From NCBI RefSeq assembly GCF_003001995.1, contig NZ_PVNB01000011.1, positions 46,039-110,038 of the forward strand: a stretch of DNA of 64,000 bases, given 5' to 3'. The position numbers and the translations under genes were made by a program. Below, piece after piece: positions 36,839-46,819 of the stretch. Source of the stretch: Orenia metallireducens (lineage in GTDB: Bacteria > Bacillota > Halanaerobiia > Halobacteroidales > Halobacteroidaceae). The notes below the pieces were generated by a model. That model was not told the origin of the DNA and did not search any database. It saw nothing but the letters and a program-made list of their open reading frames with translations. The stretch's first letter is position 1. Each line of letters opens with the position of its first letter.

Positions 36839-37630
36839 ATGAGTGAGAATATATCACTTCCTAAACCATATAAGATTACAGATATTATTAAAGAAACAGA
36901 GATTGAGTATACTTTTAGGGTTGAAGCTGATTTAGAAGTAGAACATGGACAGTTCTTCCAAATTTCATTACCCAAAGTTGGAGAGGCACCAATCTCTATA
37001 AGTGGTATAGGGGATAATTGGCTTGAATTTACAATTAGAAAGGTTGGAAAGGTTACTAATGAGGTTTTTGAGCTAGAAGTTGGAGAGAACTTATTTATGC
37101 GTGGACCTTATGGTAGTTCATTCCCGATTAATGAGTACAAAGATAAAGATTTAGTAGTGATAGCTGGTGGGACAGGAGTATCTCCAGTTAGAAGTACTTT
37201 AAAATATTTCTATGAAAATTCAGATAGTATAAAATCTTTATATTTAATCGCTGGTTTTAAAGATGAAGATAGTATTTTATTTGAAGAGGATTTAGAGAAG
37301 TTTAAGAGTGAATTCAATACAATTTATACTTTAGATAAAGAGAAGATAGATGGATTTGAGGTTGGTTTTGTAACTGATCATATAGCTAAGGTACCTTTTG
37401 ATAGTTTTGAGAATTATAATGTAATAATAGTAGGACCTCCTGTAATGATGGATGCTGCTGCTAAAGAGGTGTTAAAGAATGGAGTGGTAGAAGAGAAGAT
37501 TTGGGTCTCCTTTGAAAGAAAGATGTCTTGTGCTATCGGTAAATGTGGTCACTGTAAGATAGATGAAACTTATGTCTGTTTGGAAGGGCCTGTATTTAAT
37601 TACACTAAGGCTAAGGATTTATTAGATTAA
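36839..37630 (+). CDS. asrB: Anaerobic sulfite reductase subunit B
   Basis: 263 residues of the ferredoxin-NADP reductase superfamily: FAD-binding GPYGSSFPI, nucleotide-binding VIAGGTGVSPVRSTL near residues 105-119, and a C-terminal 2Fe-2S cysteine cluster (SCAIGKCGHCKI followed by a distant Cys). It takes electrons from NAD(P)H. Ribosome site AAAGGAGG lies inside the end of asrA. Confidence 0.94.
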   Translation: MSENISLPKPYKITDIIKETEIEYTFRVEADLEVEHGQFFQISLPKVGEAPISISGIGDNWLEFTIRKVGKVTNEVFELEVGENLFMRGPYGSSFPINEYKDKDLVVIAGGTGVSPVRSTLKYFYENSDSIKSLYLIAGFKDEDSILFEEDLEKFKSEFNTIYTLDKEKIDGFEVGFVTDHIAKVPFDSFENYNVIIVGPPVMMDAAAKEVLKNGVVEEKIWVSFERKMSCAIGKCGHCKIDETYVCLEGPVFNYTKAKDLLD

Positions 37631-37648
37631 TTAAGGAGGTATGATTTT

Positions 37649-38659
37649 ATGAATCATGATATTAATATAGGAAAACTACAGAGAAATTGTTTTCGTCAAT
37701 CTAAAGTACCTGGTGAATTTATGCTTCAGATGCGAGTTCCTGGTGCTGTAATAGATGCAAAACATCTATCCTTGGTACAGCATGTAGCTGAAACTTGGGG
37801 GAATGGAAAGTTTCATATTGGAACAAGACAGACCTTCTCTTTACCAGGAATTAAGTATGAGAATATAGATGCTGTTAATGAATATATTAAGTCATATATT
37901 GAGGCGATCGAAGTAGAATTATGTGATGTAGAGATGGATGATACTGATAAGGGTTATCCAACTATAGGTGCACGTAATACTACAGCTTGTATAGGAAATC
38001 AGCATTGTATTAAGGGAAATTTTGATACAACTTCTTTGGCTAGAAAGCTGGAAAAGCTTATCTTTCCAAGTAACTATCATATTAAAATGAGTGTAGCAGG
38101 TTGTCCTAATGATTGTTCCAAAGCTCATTTTACTGATTTTGGGATTATTGGTATTGCCAAGATGGAATATGATTATGGTCGTTGTATTGGGTGTGGGAAG
38201 TGTATAGATGCTTGTCAGGGTCATGCAACAAGAGTTTTATCGAAATCACAGGGTAAAATTATTAAGGATACATGTTGTTGTGCTGGTTGTGGTGAATGTG
38301 CTACTGTATGCCCAACAGGTGCTTGGACAAGAAATGCTACAAAATTTTATAGAGTGATTATCGGAGGAAGAGCTGGTAAACAGTACCCTCGTATGGGGAA
38401 AATGTTCTTAAACTGGGTTACTGAAGATGTTATTATGGGGATTATCGGTAACTGGCAGGACTTCTCTGCTGAAATCTTAGAGCATAAACCAATTTATCTT
38501 CATGGTGGTCATTTGATTGATCGGGCTGGATATGATAGATTTAAGGAAATGATACTAGAAGGGGTAGAATTGAATCCTGAGTCTGAAGTGGCTGAAAGAA
38601 TTTATTGGGCAGAAACTGAATATAGAGCTAATATACATGTTAAACCTGTAAATAAATAA
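37649..38659 (+). CDS. asrC: Anaerobic sulfite reductase subunit C (siroheme)
   Basis: 336 residues. Nitrite/sulfite reductase core with the siroheme and 4Fe-4S cysteines in ACIGNQHCIKG and AGCPNDCSKAHF, with an inserted ferredoxin domain (CIGCGKCIDACQGHA and CCAGCGECATVCPTGAW). This is the catalytic subunit that reduces sulfite to sulfide. Ribosome site AAGGAGG. A strong terminator ends the operon. Confidence 0.95.
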   Translation: MNHDINIGKLQRNCFRQSKVPGEFMLQMRVPGAVIDAKHLSLVQHVAETWGNGKFHIGTRQTFSLPGIKYENIDAVNEYIKSYIEAIEVELCDVEMDDTDKGYPTIGARNTTACIGNQHCIKGNFDTTSLARKLEKLIFPSNYHIKMSVAGCPNDCSKAHFTDFGIIGIAKMEYDYGRCIGCGKCIDACQGHATRVLSKSQGKIIKDTCCCAGCGECATVCPTGAWTRNATKFYRVIIGGRAGKQYPRMGKMFLNWVTEDVIMGIIGNWQDFSAEILEHKPIYLHGGHLIDRAGYDRFKEMILEGVELNPESEVAERIYWAETEYRANIHVKPVNK

Positions 38660-38673
38660 TTTAGGTTTTTATT

Positions 38674-38712
38674 AATCAGGGATGAGAATTAAAATTCTCA
38701 TCCCTGATTTTA
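38674..38712 (+). terminator. Terminator of the asr operon
   Basis: A perfect 16-bp stem (38674-38689 with 38694-38709), 4-base loop, T-rich tail. Confidence 0.9.
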
Positions 38713-38989
38713 TTATTTGAACTTTAACTTCTCATAATTAATAAAATTTAATTTGAGATTGATAGTAAAGTTGGTCTAGCCAATTTTTCTTTTAGACTAA
38801 AAATATTAACACACTATTTAGGCTACTTAATAAACTATACTATAGTTATCTATTTGATCAATTGAGATTGATACTAAAGAAAGATATTGCGATACTTCGT
38901 GTCAGTTTATAGTTAAAGTGTATCTATCTAAAAAATTGATATTTTTCTAAGCTATAAATTCAGATAACTATAGAAGGGAGATGGAGTAG
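38713..38989 (+). other. Intergenic region before the YtaF-like gene
   Basis: About 280 bases with no gene. ATATTGCGATACTT at 38884-38897 followed by CGTGTCAG matches the end motif of the dispersed elements; here the body is short or decayed. Confidence 0.5.
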
Positions 38990-39565
38990 ATGTACTTATT
39001 ATCTTTATTAATTTTAGTAATAGCTGTTAGCTTAGATAGTGTTTTATATGGGATGATTTATGAGAGGTGTAGTGTAAAAGTTAAGAATATATCTTTACTA
39101 TTATTTTCTTTATCGGGATGGGTAACTTTAATCATTTTCGGAATAATCGGGAAGTTATTAGTTATCTTATTACCGATAATTTTGGCTAAGGTTATTGCAA
39201 TTACATTTTTATTGATTTTTTCACTAGTTATTCTCAAAGATATAATTACTTATAATAAGGGAACATTAAAGATTACCTCAGTAAAAGAAGAGTATTATAT
39301 TTTAGATGATAATCCAAAGTATGATAATTTTTTAAAATCAATATACTATCCTATAGTATCGGAAAATTTAAGAGATATGAAAGTTTTAGAAGGATTAACC
39401 TTAGGAGTAATTATAAATTTAGATGGAGGGGTTGTGATGTTAGCTTTAGGTATTATAAAAGGTAGAATTATTTTCTTGTCTTTAATCTTTATTTTAGCAG
39501 GTCTAATTTCTTATAAATTGGGGAATATATTAGTAAAGAAAGATTTTATTAACAAGCTTAAATGA
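38990..39565 (+). CDS. MntP/YtaF-like membrane protein
   Basis: 191 residues with about six membrane segments. The first has AVSLDS and a later one has GVIINLDGGVVMLALGI, the paired Asp-containing pattern of the MntP/YtaF family, with a hydrophilic loop in the middle (about 95-135). YtaF is an uncharacterised sporulation-linked member; MntP exports manganese. The central loop length favours YtaF. The gene stands alone; ribosome site GAAGGGAGATGGAG. Confidence 0.6.
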   Translation: MYLLSLLILVIAVSLDSVLYGMIYERCSVKVKNISLLLFSLSGWVTLIIFGIIGKLLVILLPIILAKVIAITFLLIFSLVILKDIITYNKGTLKITSVKEEYYILDDNPKYDNFLKSIYYPIVSENLRDMKVLEGLTLGVIINLDGGVVMLALGIIKGRIIFLSLIFILAGLISYKLGNILVKKDFINKLK

Positions 39566-39780
39566 TCTATAAATATAGAAATGGTAAGTAGGTCTGTTTA
39601 TCTTATAGTAGGTTTACTTTAAAAATCATAACAATCAGCAATTAATCATGTTATAATAAATATATAATGTTTTTATTATAAATTTTATGGAGTTATATCT
39701 GTTTTTAATTAGTATTTATTGAGTTAACTAGTTTATAAAAGCTAGGATTTTGTTATAATATTGAAAGAAGGTTTTAATTT

Positions 39781-40311
39781 ATGAATTCTACTAGAGATAA
39801 ATTAATATTATCATTATTAGTGGCAGGGGCAATTGTACTACATATACTAGAGTTTATGCTGCCTACCACTCTATTTTTTCCTGGAGCAAAGTTGGGATTG
39901 GCTAATATTATTACTTTATTTGTATTAGTGAATTATGGATTTTTAAGTGGCTTACAGGTATTATTAATGAGGATAATTATCTCTTCATTAATAATAGGTA
40001 CTTTTTTGACAACAAGCTTCTTTTTAAGCTTGACAGGGGGGCTCTTTAGCTTTCTGATTATGAGTGCTTTTTATTATTATAGCTCTAAGTTCAGTTTGAT
40101 TGGTATTAGTGTCTGGGGGGCTGCTTCCCATAATTTAGGACAAGTAATTATGGCCTATCTTCTTATGTCAAACTGGAGGATAATATTTTATTTACCCTAT
40201 CTTTTAATCTTATCTTTACCAACAGGTGTATTTATAGGGATAATTGTATTAAAATTAGAGAAATATTTAAAATTTGATTTAATAAATAAGCAGGAATTTG
40301 ACAAAAATTAA
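39781..40311 (+). CDS. Gx transporter / heptaprenyl diphosphate synthase component I family membrane protein
   Basis: 176 residues with five or six membrane segments. It has LEFMLPTTLFFPGAKLGLAN and LSLTGGLFSFLIM and GAASHNLGQV, the conserved motifs of the family called heptaprenyl diphosphate synthase component I (Gx transporter), related to ECF-type substrate-binding membrane subunits. The synthase name may not reflect the function. It precedes maf by 49 bases and could be cotranscribed. Confidence 0.75.
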   Translation: MNSTRDKLILSLLVAGAIVLHILEFMLPTTLFFPGAKLGLANIITLFVLVNYGFLSGLQVLLMRIIISSLIIGTFLTTSFFLSLTGGLFSFLIMSAFYYYSSKFSLIGISVWGAASHNLGQVIMAYLLMSNWRIIFYLPYLLILSLPTGVFIGIIVLKLEKYLKFDLINKQEFDKN

Positions 40312-40360
40312 CGAATTAAATACCGAAGGCTATCTAAGCCTGTAGTATGGAGGAATCTAT

Positions 40361-40933
40361 ATGAAAAAGATTATATTGGCTTCTGGTTCACCGCGCAGAA
40401 AGTCCTTGTTAGAACAGTTAGGTCTTAAATTTAAGGTTGTAGTAAGCGATGTGGATGAATCTAAAGTCAAGGAAGTGGATCCTAAAGAATTGGTAAAAAG
40501 ACTATCTTATTTGAAGGCAACTGCTGTTGCCAAAGTTGAAGAAGGAGTTATAATTGCAGCAGATACAATAGTGTGTTTAAATAATAAAATTTTAGAAAAG
40601 CCTAAGGATGATAAGGAGGCTTTTGAGATGCTATCTGATTTAAGTGGAAGAACCCATCAAGTTTTGACAGGTATTACAGTAATTAAGGGTGAAGAAGCTC
40701 TAACAGATTATGAAAAGACCGATGTAATCTTTAGAGATTTGGATAAAAGGGAGATTAGAGAGTATATCTCTACAGGGGCTTGCTTAGATAAGGCTGGAGC
40801 TTATGGTATTCAGGATCAAGGTGCTGTCTTTGTAAAAAAGGTAGATGGTTGTTTTTATAATGTAGTTGGTTTATCCTTAGTTAAGCTTGTGGAGATGTTA
40901 AGACTACTTGATATAGAGGTAGCTTTAAATTGA
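40361..40933 (+). CDS. maf: Maf family nucleoside triphosphate pyrophosphatase
   Basis: 190 residues. It begins with ILASGSPRRKSLLEQLG, the Maf signature, and has the catalytic AADTIV motif near residue 67, EKPKD and SGRTHQVLTG. Maf proteins hydrolyse non-canonical nucleotides; the name comes from a division defect in Bacillus. It sits as usual directly before radC and mreB. The stop overlaps the radC start. Confidence 0.94.
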   Translation: MKKIILASGSPRRKSLLEQLGLKFKVVVSDVDESKVKEVDPKELVKRLSYLKATAVAKVEEGVIIAADTIVCLNNKILEKPKDDKEAFEMLSDLSGRTHQVLTGITVIKGEEALTDYEKTDVIFRDLDKREIREYISTGACLDKAGAYGIQDQGAVFVKKVDGCFYNVVGLSLVKLVEMLRLLDIEVALN

Positions 40934-41619
40934 GTATTAATAATTATCTAACGATCAAGGATATGCCTACTGAAGAGCGACCAAGGGAGAAGATGGTAAA
41001 ATACGGCTCTGAAACCTTATCGACTGCCGAGCTATTGGCTTTGATATTAAGGACAGGCTCTCAAAAGAACACTGCCCTGGATTTGGCTAATAAGCTGTTG
41101 ACCACTTGTGAAGGGATAAATTGTTTGGTAGAGTATAGTATAGAGGAGCTACAAGAGATTAAAGGAATTGGACTAGCTAAAGCCACTCAATTAAAGGCAG
41201 TAGCAGAGCTTGCTAAAAGATTAAATATTGCAAGAAGAGATTTAACTAAGATTAATTCGCCAGGTGAAGTAGCTGAAATCTTAATTCCTAAGATAGGCTA
41301 TGCTCATCAAGAGAAGTTTATAGTTGTTCTACTTGATATTAAGAATCAGATTATAGGGATTAGTGAAATTTCTAAAGGTAGTTTAAATAGCTCGATAGTT
41401 CATCCTAGAGAGGTCTTTCGCTATGCTATTAAAAAGAGTGGTGCTTCAATGATCTTAGCCCATAATCATCCTAGTGGGGACTTAACACCTAGTTTAGAGG
41501 ACGTAGATGTCACTAAAAGGCTTTTTAAAGTGGGAAAGTTGGTAGGAATTGATGTTTTAGACCATTTAATTATTGGTAAAGGTAAATATAATAGTTTGAA
41601 GTCTAAAAATTTATTTTAA
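40930..41619 (+). CDS. radC: RadC family protein (JAB1/MPN metalloprotease fold)
   Basis: 229 residues. An N-terminal helix-hairpin-helix (IKGIGLAKATQLKA near residues 77-90) precedes the MPN domain with the zinc site HNHPSGDLTPSLEDVDVT. The start is TTG at 40930. RadC was once linked to DNA repair, but its function is not established. Standard maf-radC-mreB gene order. Confidence 0.94.
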   Translation: MSINNYLTIKDMPTEERPREKMVKYGSETLSTAELLALILRTGSQKNTALDLANKLLTTCEGINCLVEYSIEELQEIKGIGLAKATQLKAVAELAKRLNIARRDLTKINSPGEVAEILIPKIGYAHQEKFIVVLLDIKNQIIGISEISKGSLNSSIVHPREVFRYAIKKSGASMILAHNHPSGDLTPSLEDVDVTKRLFKVGKLVGIDVLDHLIIGKGKYNSLKSKNLF

Positions 41620-41646
41620 ACAGTTATTCTGAAAGGGGATATAGTT

Positions 41647-42708
41647 ATGGTAATGAATATTTTCACTGCTCCATTCTCGAGAGATATGGGGATAGATTTA
41701 GGAACTGCTAATACTTTGGTTTATATTAGAGGAAAAGGGGTATTAATTCGTGAGCCATCTGTAGTTGCTATTCAGAAGAATACTTCTAAAGAGGAGGTAT
41801 TGGCTGTTGGTGATGAGGCTAAGAAGATGATTGGACGTACTCCTGGTAATATCGTAGCAATTAGACCGATGAAGGATGGTGTTATTGCTGATTTTGAAGT
41901 TACTGAGAAGATGTTAAGATATTTTATTACTAAGGCCCATAAACGTAAACGTCTGGTCAGACCAAGAATTATCGTTTGTGTTCCTTCTGGTGTTACTGAG
42001 GTAGAAAAACGTGCAGTTATCGATGCTTCCTTACATGCTGGTGCTCGAGAGGCTTATTTGATTGAAGAGCCGATGGCTGCAGCAATTGGAGCAGGTCTCC
42101 CTGTTCATGAAGCTACAGGTAATATGGTTGTAGATATTGGAGGAGGAACTACAGAGGTAGCAGTAATCTCTTTAGGTGGGATTGTAACTAAAGATTCTAT
42201 CAGAGTTGGTGGAGATGAGCTTGATGATGCAATTGTACATTATATCAAGAATACATACAACTTGATGATTGGAGAGAGAACTGCTGAACAGATCAAGATT
42301 TCTGTAGGTTCTGCTTATATCGGCTCTAATTCAGAACTTAGTTTAGATGATACTATGGACATTAGAGGTAGAGATTTAGTCAACGGTCTGCCTAAGACAG
42401 TGACCATAACTGCTGAAGAGATTCAACAGGCTTTAAGAGAGCCAGTTAATGATATCATTAGAGCAGTTAAGAGTACTTTAGAAAATACTCCACCAGAATT
42501 ATCGGCTGATATTATGGATAGGGGAATTGTGATGGCTGGTGGAGGTTCATTATTAGCAGGTCTAGACCAACTTATCTCTCAGGAGACTGGAATGCCAGTC
42601 TATTTAGCAGATGATCCTTTAGATTGTGTTGTCTATGGTACTGGTAAAGTATTAGAAGAGATAAACAACCTCAAAAATGTATTGATTAGTCCCAAAAGAT
42701 TATCCTAG
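41647..42708 (+). CDS. mreB: Rod shape-determining protein MreB
   Basis: 353 residues, actin-like ATPase. [15 protein letters not shown] forms phosphate loop 1, [18 protein letters not shown] loop 2, and [12 protein letters not shown] the adenosine site. It polymerises under the membrane and guides cell-wall synthesis with MreC, MreD, RodA and PBP2, all encoded nearby. The ribosome site is AAAGGGGAT. About 170 bases separate it from mreC. Confidence 0.97.
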   Translation: MVMNIFTAPFSRDMGIDLGTANTLVYIRGKGVLIREPSVVAIQKNTSKEEVLAVGDEAKKMIGRTPGNIVAIRPMKDGVIADFEVTEKMLRYFITKAHKRKRLVRPRIIVCVPSGVTEVEKRAVIDASLHAGAREAYLIEEPMAAAIGAGLPVHEATGNMVVDIGGGTTEVAVISLGGIVTKDSIRVGGDELDDAIVHYIKNTYNLMIGERTAEQIKISVGSAYIGSNSELSLDDTMDIRGRDLVNGLPKTVTITAEEIQQALREPVNDIIRAVKSTLENTPPELSADIMDRGIVMAGGGSLLAGLDQLISQETGMPVYLADDPLDCVVYGTGKVLEEINNLKNVLISPKRLS

Positions 42709-42882
42709 ATTATTATAGTAAGCTATTATTATGAAGTACAGACTCTACAGCCATCAAACTTTAGATAGAGGTTAGGTGGCTAGGGTTTGTTGTTATAGGT
42801 TGCATAACTTGTAATATCGTAATTGTAATAGGTTGATTTTAAAGAGTTACAAAAATAGTAATCTGAGATTAAGGTGATAGCT

Positions 42883-43767
42883 GTGTTAGAATTTTTAAAG
42901 GAACATCGGAAGAAGATATTGATTATTATATTTGTTATAGTTTTGATCAGATTTATTAATCTTGTAGGAAGGGATAGAGATTATAATAGATTTGAAGGTT
43001 TAATTATCGACTTATTGAAACCGGGATTTGTTGTGGTCAATAGTATCGAAGAGTTTTCTAAAGGGACTTTTAGAGTAATCTTAGATTACAAGAGTGTAAA
43101 AGAAGAGAATGAGAAGCTAAAGGATAAGGTAGAAAATTTAAATTATAATTTAAAGCAGATTGAGAAGATAATGCTAGAGAATCATAGATTAAGAGAATTA
43201 TTAAATTTTAAAGAGTTTGCACCATATAAAGTAGTAGGTGGAAGTGTTATTGGACATAGTTCTGAGAATTGGTCTAATGTTTTGGTCATAGATAGGGGAA
43301 GCAAGGCTGGTATTAGACGCAAAATGCCTGTAGTTGCTAAAAATGGATATTTGCTAGGGATTACCCAGCAAGTTACTGCACATACAGCACAGATTTTATT
43401 GATTAATGATGGTAACTTTGTAGCAGGAGGCCTTGTTCAGAGAAAAGATTCCCGTGATTTAGGGGTGATTAAGGGGCAGACTCAAGAGAGTAGGCTTTTG
43501 ATGAACAATCTAGCTTGGGATGCTGATATTAGAGTGGGTGATACAATTGTTACATCAGGTTCACAGTATTATCCTAAAGGTTTACCGATAGGAAAGGTTA
43601 TATCAGTGAGTCCTGATAATTATGGTCTAACCCAAGCAGCATTAATAGCCCCCTTTATAGATGTTAGAAGAGTAGAAGAGGTGTTGGTTATTACTGATTT
43701 TAGTACTAAAGTCGATTTGCTTGAACCTTTAAATTCTGATCATCAACTCGAAGGAGAAAGAGAATGA
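42883..43767 (+). CDS. mreC: Rod shape-determining protein MreC
   Basis: About 294 residues: an N-terminal membrane helix (about 11-28), a coiled coil (about 65-105), then the beta-domain with VIGHSSENWSN and the DPRG-like IDRGSKAGIR. MreC links MreB to PBP2 outside the membrane. The start is taken as GTG 42883, since AAGGTGAT lies just before it; GTG 42874 is the alternative. It overlaps mreD by four bases. Confidence 0.92.
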   Translation: MLEFLKEHRKKILIIIFVIVLIRFINLVGRDRDYNRFEGLIIDLLKPGFVVVNSIEEFSKGTFRVILDYKSVKEENEKLKDKVENLNYNLKQIEKIMLENHRLRELLNFKEFAPYKVVGGSVIGHSSENWSNVLVIDRGSKAGIRRKMPVVAKNGYLLGITQQVTAHTAQILLINDGNFVAGGLVQRKDSRDLGVIKGQTQESRLLMNNLAWDADIRVGDTIVTSGSQYYPKGLPIGKVISVSPDNYGLTQAALIAPFIDVRRVEEVLVITDFSTKVDLLEPLNSDHQLEGERE

Positions 43768-44267
43768 TGGTTTATTTATTATATGGTTTTTTAATATTGC
43801 TGGCTTTGATTTTACAAACTACTATAATTCCTTATAGCCTTTTTTATAATATCATACCTGATTTACTTTTAATTATAATCACTCTCTTAGCTATCTATCG
43901 TGGAAAGACTGTAGGAGGAGTTTTAGGTTTTATTACAGGTCTTTTACAGGACTGGTTTTCTGGTGGACTTTTTGGAATTAATGCTATCAGTAAAACCATT
44001 GTAGGGTATTTATTTGGATTTCTTAAGGATCATATCTATCCCAAAAATATCATGGTGCCTCCTGTTGGAGTAGCTATTGCTACTATTATTAATCAGTTAT
44101 TAGTAGTCTCTTTTACAGATTATCTTCTAACAGGGCTTTCTATTGAGGCTGTATTTAAATCTGTGATCATTCCTTTGGTGATTTATAATTCTATATTATC
44201 TATAGTCATTAATATAGTGATCTATAAAATTGACAATTATTTGGCTAGGAGGAAATTTATTGATTGA
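43764..44267 (+). CDS. mreD: Rod shape-determining protein MreD
   Basis: 167 residues with five membrane segments; PDLLLIIITLLAIYRGKTVGG and GFITGLLQDWFSGGLFGINA are typical MreD features. Membrane partner of MreC. The ATG overlaps the mreC stop, and the PBP2 start lies within its last codons. Confidence 0.92.
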   Translation: MMVYLLYGFLILLALILQTTIIPYSLFYNIIPDLLLIIITLLAIYRGKTVGGVLGFITGLLQDWFSGGLFGINAISKTIVGYLFGFLKDHIYPKNIMVPPVGVAIATIINQLLVVSFTDYLLTGLSIEAVFKSVIIPLVIYNSILSIVINIVIYKIDNYLARRKFID

Positions 44268-46104
44268 TAATAATGAGAAAAGACTAATTCCCTTTATGTT
44301 GATATTAGTGGCTATCTTTCTCTTATTAATTGCTAGACTTTATTATCTGCAGATCTATCAAGGTCAGAGATTTAAAGAACTTTCAGAAGGAAATAGAACT
44401 TCTCTTAGGTCGATTAGTGCTCCTAGAGGAAGAATCTATGATAAAAATGGAAAAGTATTGGTCTCCAATAAGTTGGCCTATACCTTATCTATTATTCCAG
44501 AAGATGTTGAAGATTTAGATGGGATTTTAGAAAAGCTAAATCAGATTATGGGTTTAGATATAGCATTAGCCCATGAGAAGATTGAGAAAGCAGCAAAGGG
44601 AAAGACCGTTAGATTGAAGAGAAATATAAGCCATGAAGAGTTGGTTTTATTAGAAGAGAATAAAAGTGAGTTACCTGGAGTTATTTTAGAAGAGACTCCA
44701 ATGAGGGAATATGTTTATGATAAACTGGCTAGCCATGTTTTAGGATATGTAGGGGAAATTTCAGCCAGTGAATTAGAGAATCTCTCAGAAAAGGGTTATA
44801 ATGTTGGAGATATAATTGGTAAAACAGGTTTAGAATTATATTATGAGAAGTATCTGCGTGGAAAAGAAGGAAGAGAACTGGTAGAGGTTAATAATGTAAG
44901 AGAAAAGATAAGGACTCTTGGGATAGAAGAACCTATTGCAGGCTATGATTTAGTTTTGAATATAGATGCTCAATTACAAGAGAATGTTGAAAGAATATTG
45001 GCTCAAGAACTGGACTTATTGACTGAGCAAGCCAAGGAGGATGAGGATATTATTGAACCTCCTAGAGGGGGAGCAGTAATAGTGACAAACCCCTATGATG
45101 GTAGTATTTTGGCTATGGCAAGCTTACCTGATTACAATCCCAATCTATTTGTAGGGGGAATCTCTCAAAAGGATTGGACAAGGCTAAGTACCGATCCTAA
45201 AAAGCCTCTATTAAATAGAGCTATTAGTACCAGTGCTCCTTCAGGATCAATCTTTAAGATAGTAACTGGAGTGGCTGGTATGGAGGAGTTGGGTGTAAAG
45301 GCAGATACAGAATTTTATGATCCAGGTTATTATAAGACTGGTGGGGTTACTTTCCGCAACTGGTCTGATGTAGGTAGAGGTAAGCTTGATTTTTTAGAAG
45401 CTATTGCTTGGTCTAATAACCCGGTCTTCTTTCAATTAGGACATCAATTATATAAGAAAGATAGGACTGTTTTACAAGAATATGCTCGCAAGTTTGGTTT
45501 AGGAGAAAAAACTGAAGTTGATTTGAATAATGAAGCTACTGGGTTAGTACCTGATCCTGAATGGAGAAGGAGTTATTTTAAGAATAATGAGGATAAGATT
45601 TGGTATCCTGGCTATAGTATTAACTTATCTATTGGACAAGGTAACTTAAGAACTTCTCCTATTCAATTGGTGAATCTTGTTAGTGCTGTAGCTAATGGTG
45701 GGAAGTTATATCAACCTTTATTAGTTGATAAGATAGTTGATAGAGATGGTAAGTTGATTAAGGATTTAGAGCCTAAGTTATTAAATGAGTTATCTCTTTC
45801 CAAAGATACTTTAGATACTATTCAAAAGGGGATAAAAGCAGTTACTACTTATGGTACAGCAAGAAGGACTTTTGAAGATCTGCCTATAACTATAGCTGGA
45901 AAGACTGGAACTGCTCAAACTGGAAAGGGTAGACCCAATCATGGATGGTTTGCTGGATATGCACCTGCTGATAATCCAGAGATAGCAATTGTTGTTTTCA
46001 TTGAGTATGGAACCTCAAGTGGTAATACATTACCTATAGCAAAAGAGATTATAAAGGATTATTTTGATTTAGACTTAATCTCTGAAGATGAAGGCTCTGA
46101 TTAA
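44260..46104 (+). CDS. mrdA: Penicillin-binding protein 2 (class B transpeptidase of the elongasome)
   Basis: 614 residues. An N-terminal membrane helix and the dimerisation domain (SAPRGRIYDKNGKVL, GKTGLELYYEKYLRG) lead to the transpeptidase domain with the active-site serine near residue 330 in GSIFK, the SNN motif in AWSNNPVF and the KTG motif in AGKTGTAQTG. It crosslinks peptidoglycan during elongation. TTG 44260 is chosen because AGGAGG lies 7 bases upstream, inside mreD. Confidence 0.94.
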   Translation: MIDNNEKRLIPFMLILVAIFLLLIARLYYLQIYQGQRFKELSEGNRTSLRSISAPRGRIYDKNGKVLVSNKLAYTLSIIPEDVEDLDGILEKLNQIMGLDIALAHEKIEKAAKGKTVRLKRNISHEELVLLEENKSELPGVILEETPMREYVYDKLASHVLGYVGEISASELENLSEKGYNVGDIIGKTGLELYYEKYLRGKEGRELVEVNNVREKIRTLGIEEPIAGYDLVLNIDAQLQENVERILAQELDLLTEQAKEDEDIIEPPRGGAVIVTNPYDGSILAMASLPDYNPNLFVGGISQKDWTRLSTDPKKPLLNRAISTSAPSGSIFKIVTGVAGMEELGVKADTEFYDPGYYKTGGVTFRNWSDVGRGKLDFLEAIAWSNNPVFFQLGHQLYKKDRTVLQEYARKFGLGEKTEVDLNNEATGLVPDPEWRRSYFKNNEDKIWYPGYSINLSIGQGNLRTSPIQLVNLVSAVANGGKLYQPLLVDKIVDRDGKLIKDLEPKLLNELSLSKDTLDTIQKGIKAVTTYGTARRTFEDLPITIAGKTGTAQTGKGRPNHGWFAGYAPADNPEIAIVVFIEYGTSSGNTLPIAKEIIKDYFDLDLISEDEGSD

Positions 46105-46194
46105 GAGATATAAAATCAATGGATTATATTATGAATATAAGATTAATAGTTACTATTATATTTTGGATTCATTGAGTATCTAGGAGGAAGTAAG

Positions 46195-46806
46195 ATGTTG
46201 AATAGAGGAGTGACTTTTAAGGGTGATTTAGAAGGGCTTATTATAATTTTAAATGATGAATTAGAATTTAATTATATTAAAGAAGAGTTAAGGAGTAAGT
46301 TTATTCAAGCAGGTGATTTTTTCGATGATGATCTGATGGTTAGAATTAAACTGGGTAGGAGAGGCTTAACTTCTAAACAAAAGAGTGAATTATTAGAGAT
46401 ATTCAGAGAACAAGAGGGTATTTCGGTAATTGAGTTTATCAATAATGATAATAGATTTGTAGACTCTAAGGAAGAAGGAGATACATTACTGGTTAAACGT
46501 ACAATCCGTTCAGGACAGACTGTAAGATTTGAGGGGAATATTGTAATTTTAGGGGATGTAAATCCTGGAGCCGAGATTGTAGCAGCAGGTGATATAGTGG
46601 TTATGGGTCATTTTAGGGGTATTGCCCATGCGGGGGCTAAAGGCGATACATCAGCTACTATATCAGCTTTTAGACTAGAGCCTACTCAGCTTAGGATTGC
46701 TAATTATATTACTCGTGCTCCTGATATTCCTCCTAATTCTCCTAACACTCCAGAGATTGCTTCGTTGAAAGGTAAGCAGATTATTATTGATTATTTGAGA
46801 AAGTAA
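46195..46806 (+). CDS. minC: Septum site-determining protein MinC
   Basis: 203 residues. The N-terminal domain (residues 1-100) is the FtsZ-binding part; the C-terminal half has the beta-helix signature TIRSGQTVRFEGNIVILGDV, NPGAEIVAAGDIVVMGHFRG and AHAGAKGD. It blocks Z-ring formation away from midcell. Ribosome site GGAGGAAG. minD follows after 13 bases. Confidence 0.93.
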   Translation: MLNRGVTFKGDLEGLIIILNDELEFNYIKEELRSKFIQAGDFFDDDLMVRIKLGRRGLTSKQKSELLEIFREQEGISVIEFINNDNRFVDSKEEGDTLLVKRTIRSGQTVRFEGNIVILGDVNPGAEIVAAGDIVVMGHFRGIAHAGAKGDTSATISAFRLEPTQLRIANYITRAPDIPPNSPNTPEIASLKGKQIIIDYLRK

Positions 46807-46819
46807 AGGGGGTATTTTG

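Noticed and set aside
44330..44518. A 62-codon plus-strand frame inside the PBP2 gene
   Set aside because: Fully inside a clear penicillin-binding protein gene in another frame, with no ribosome site.
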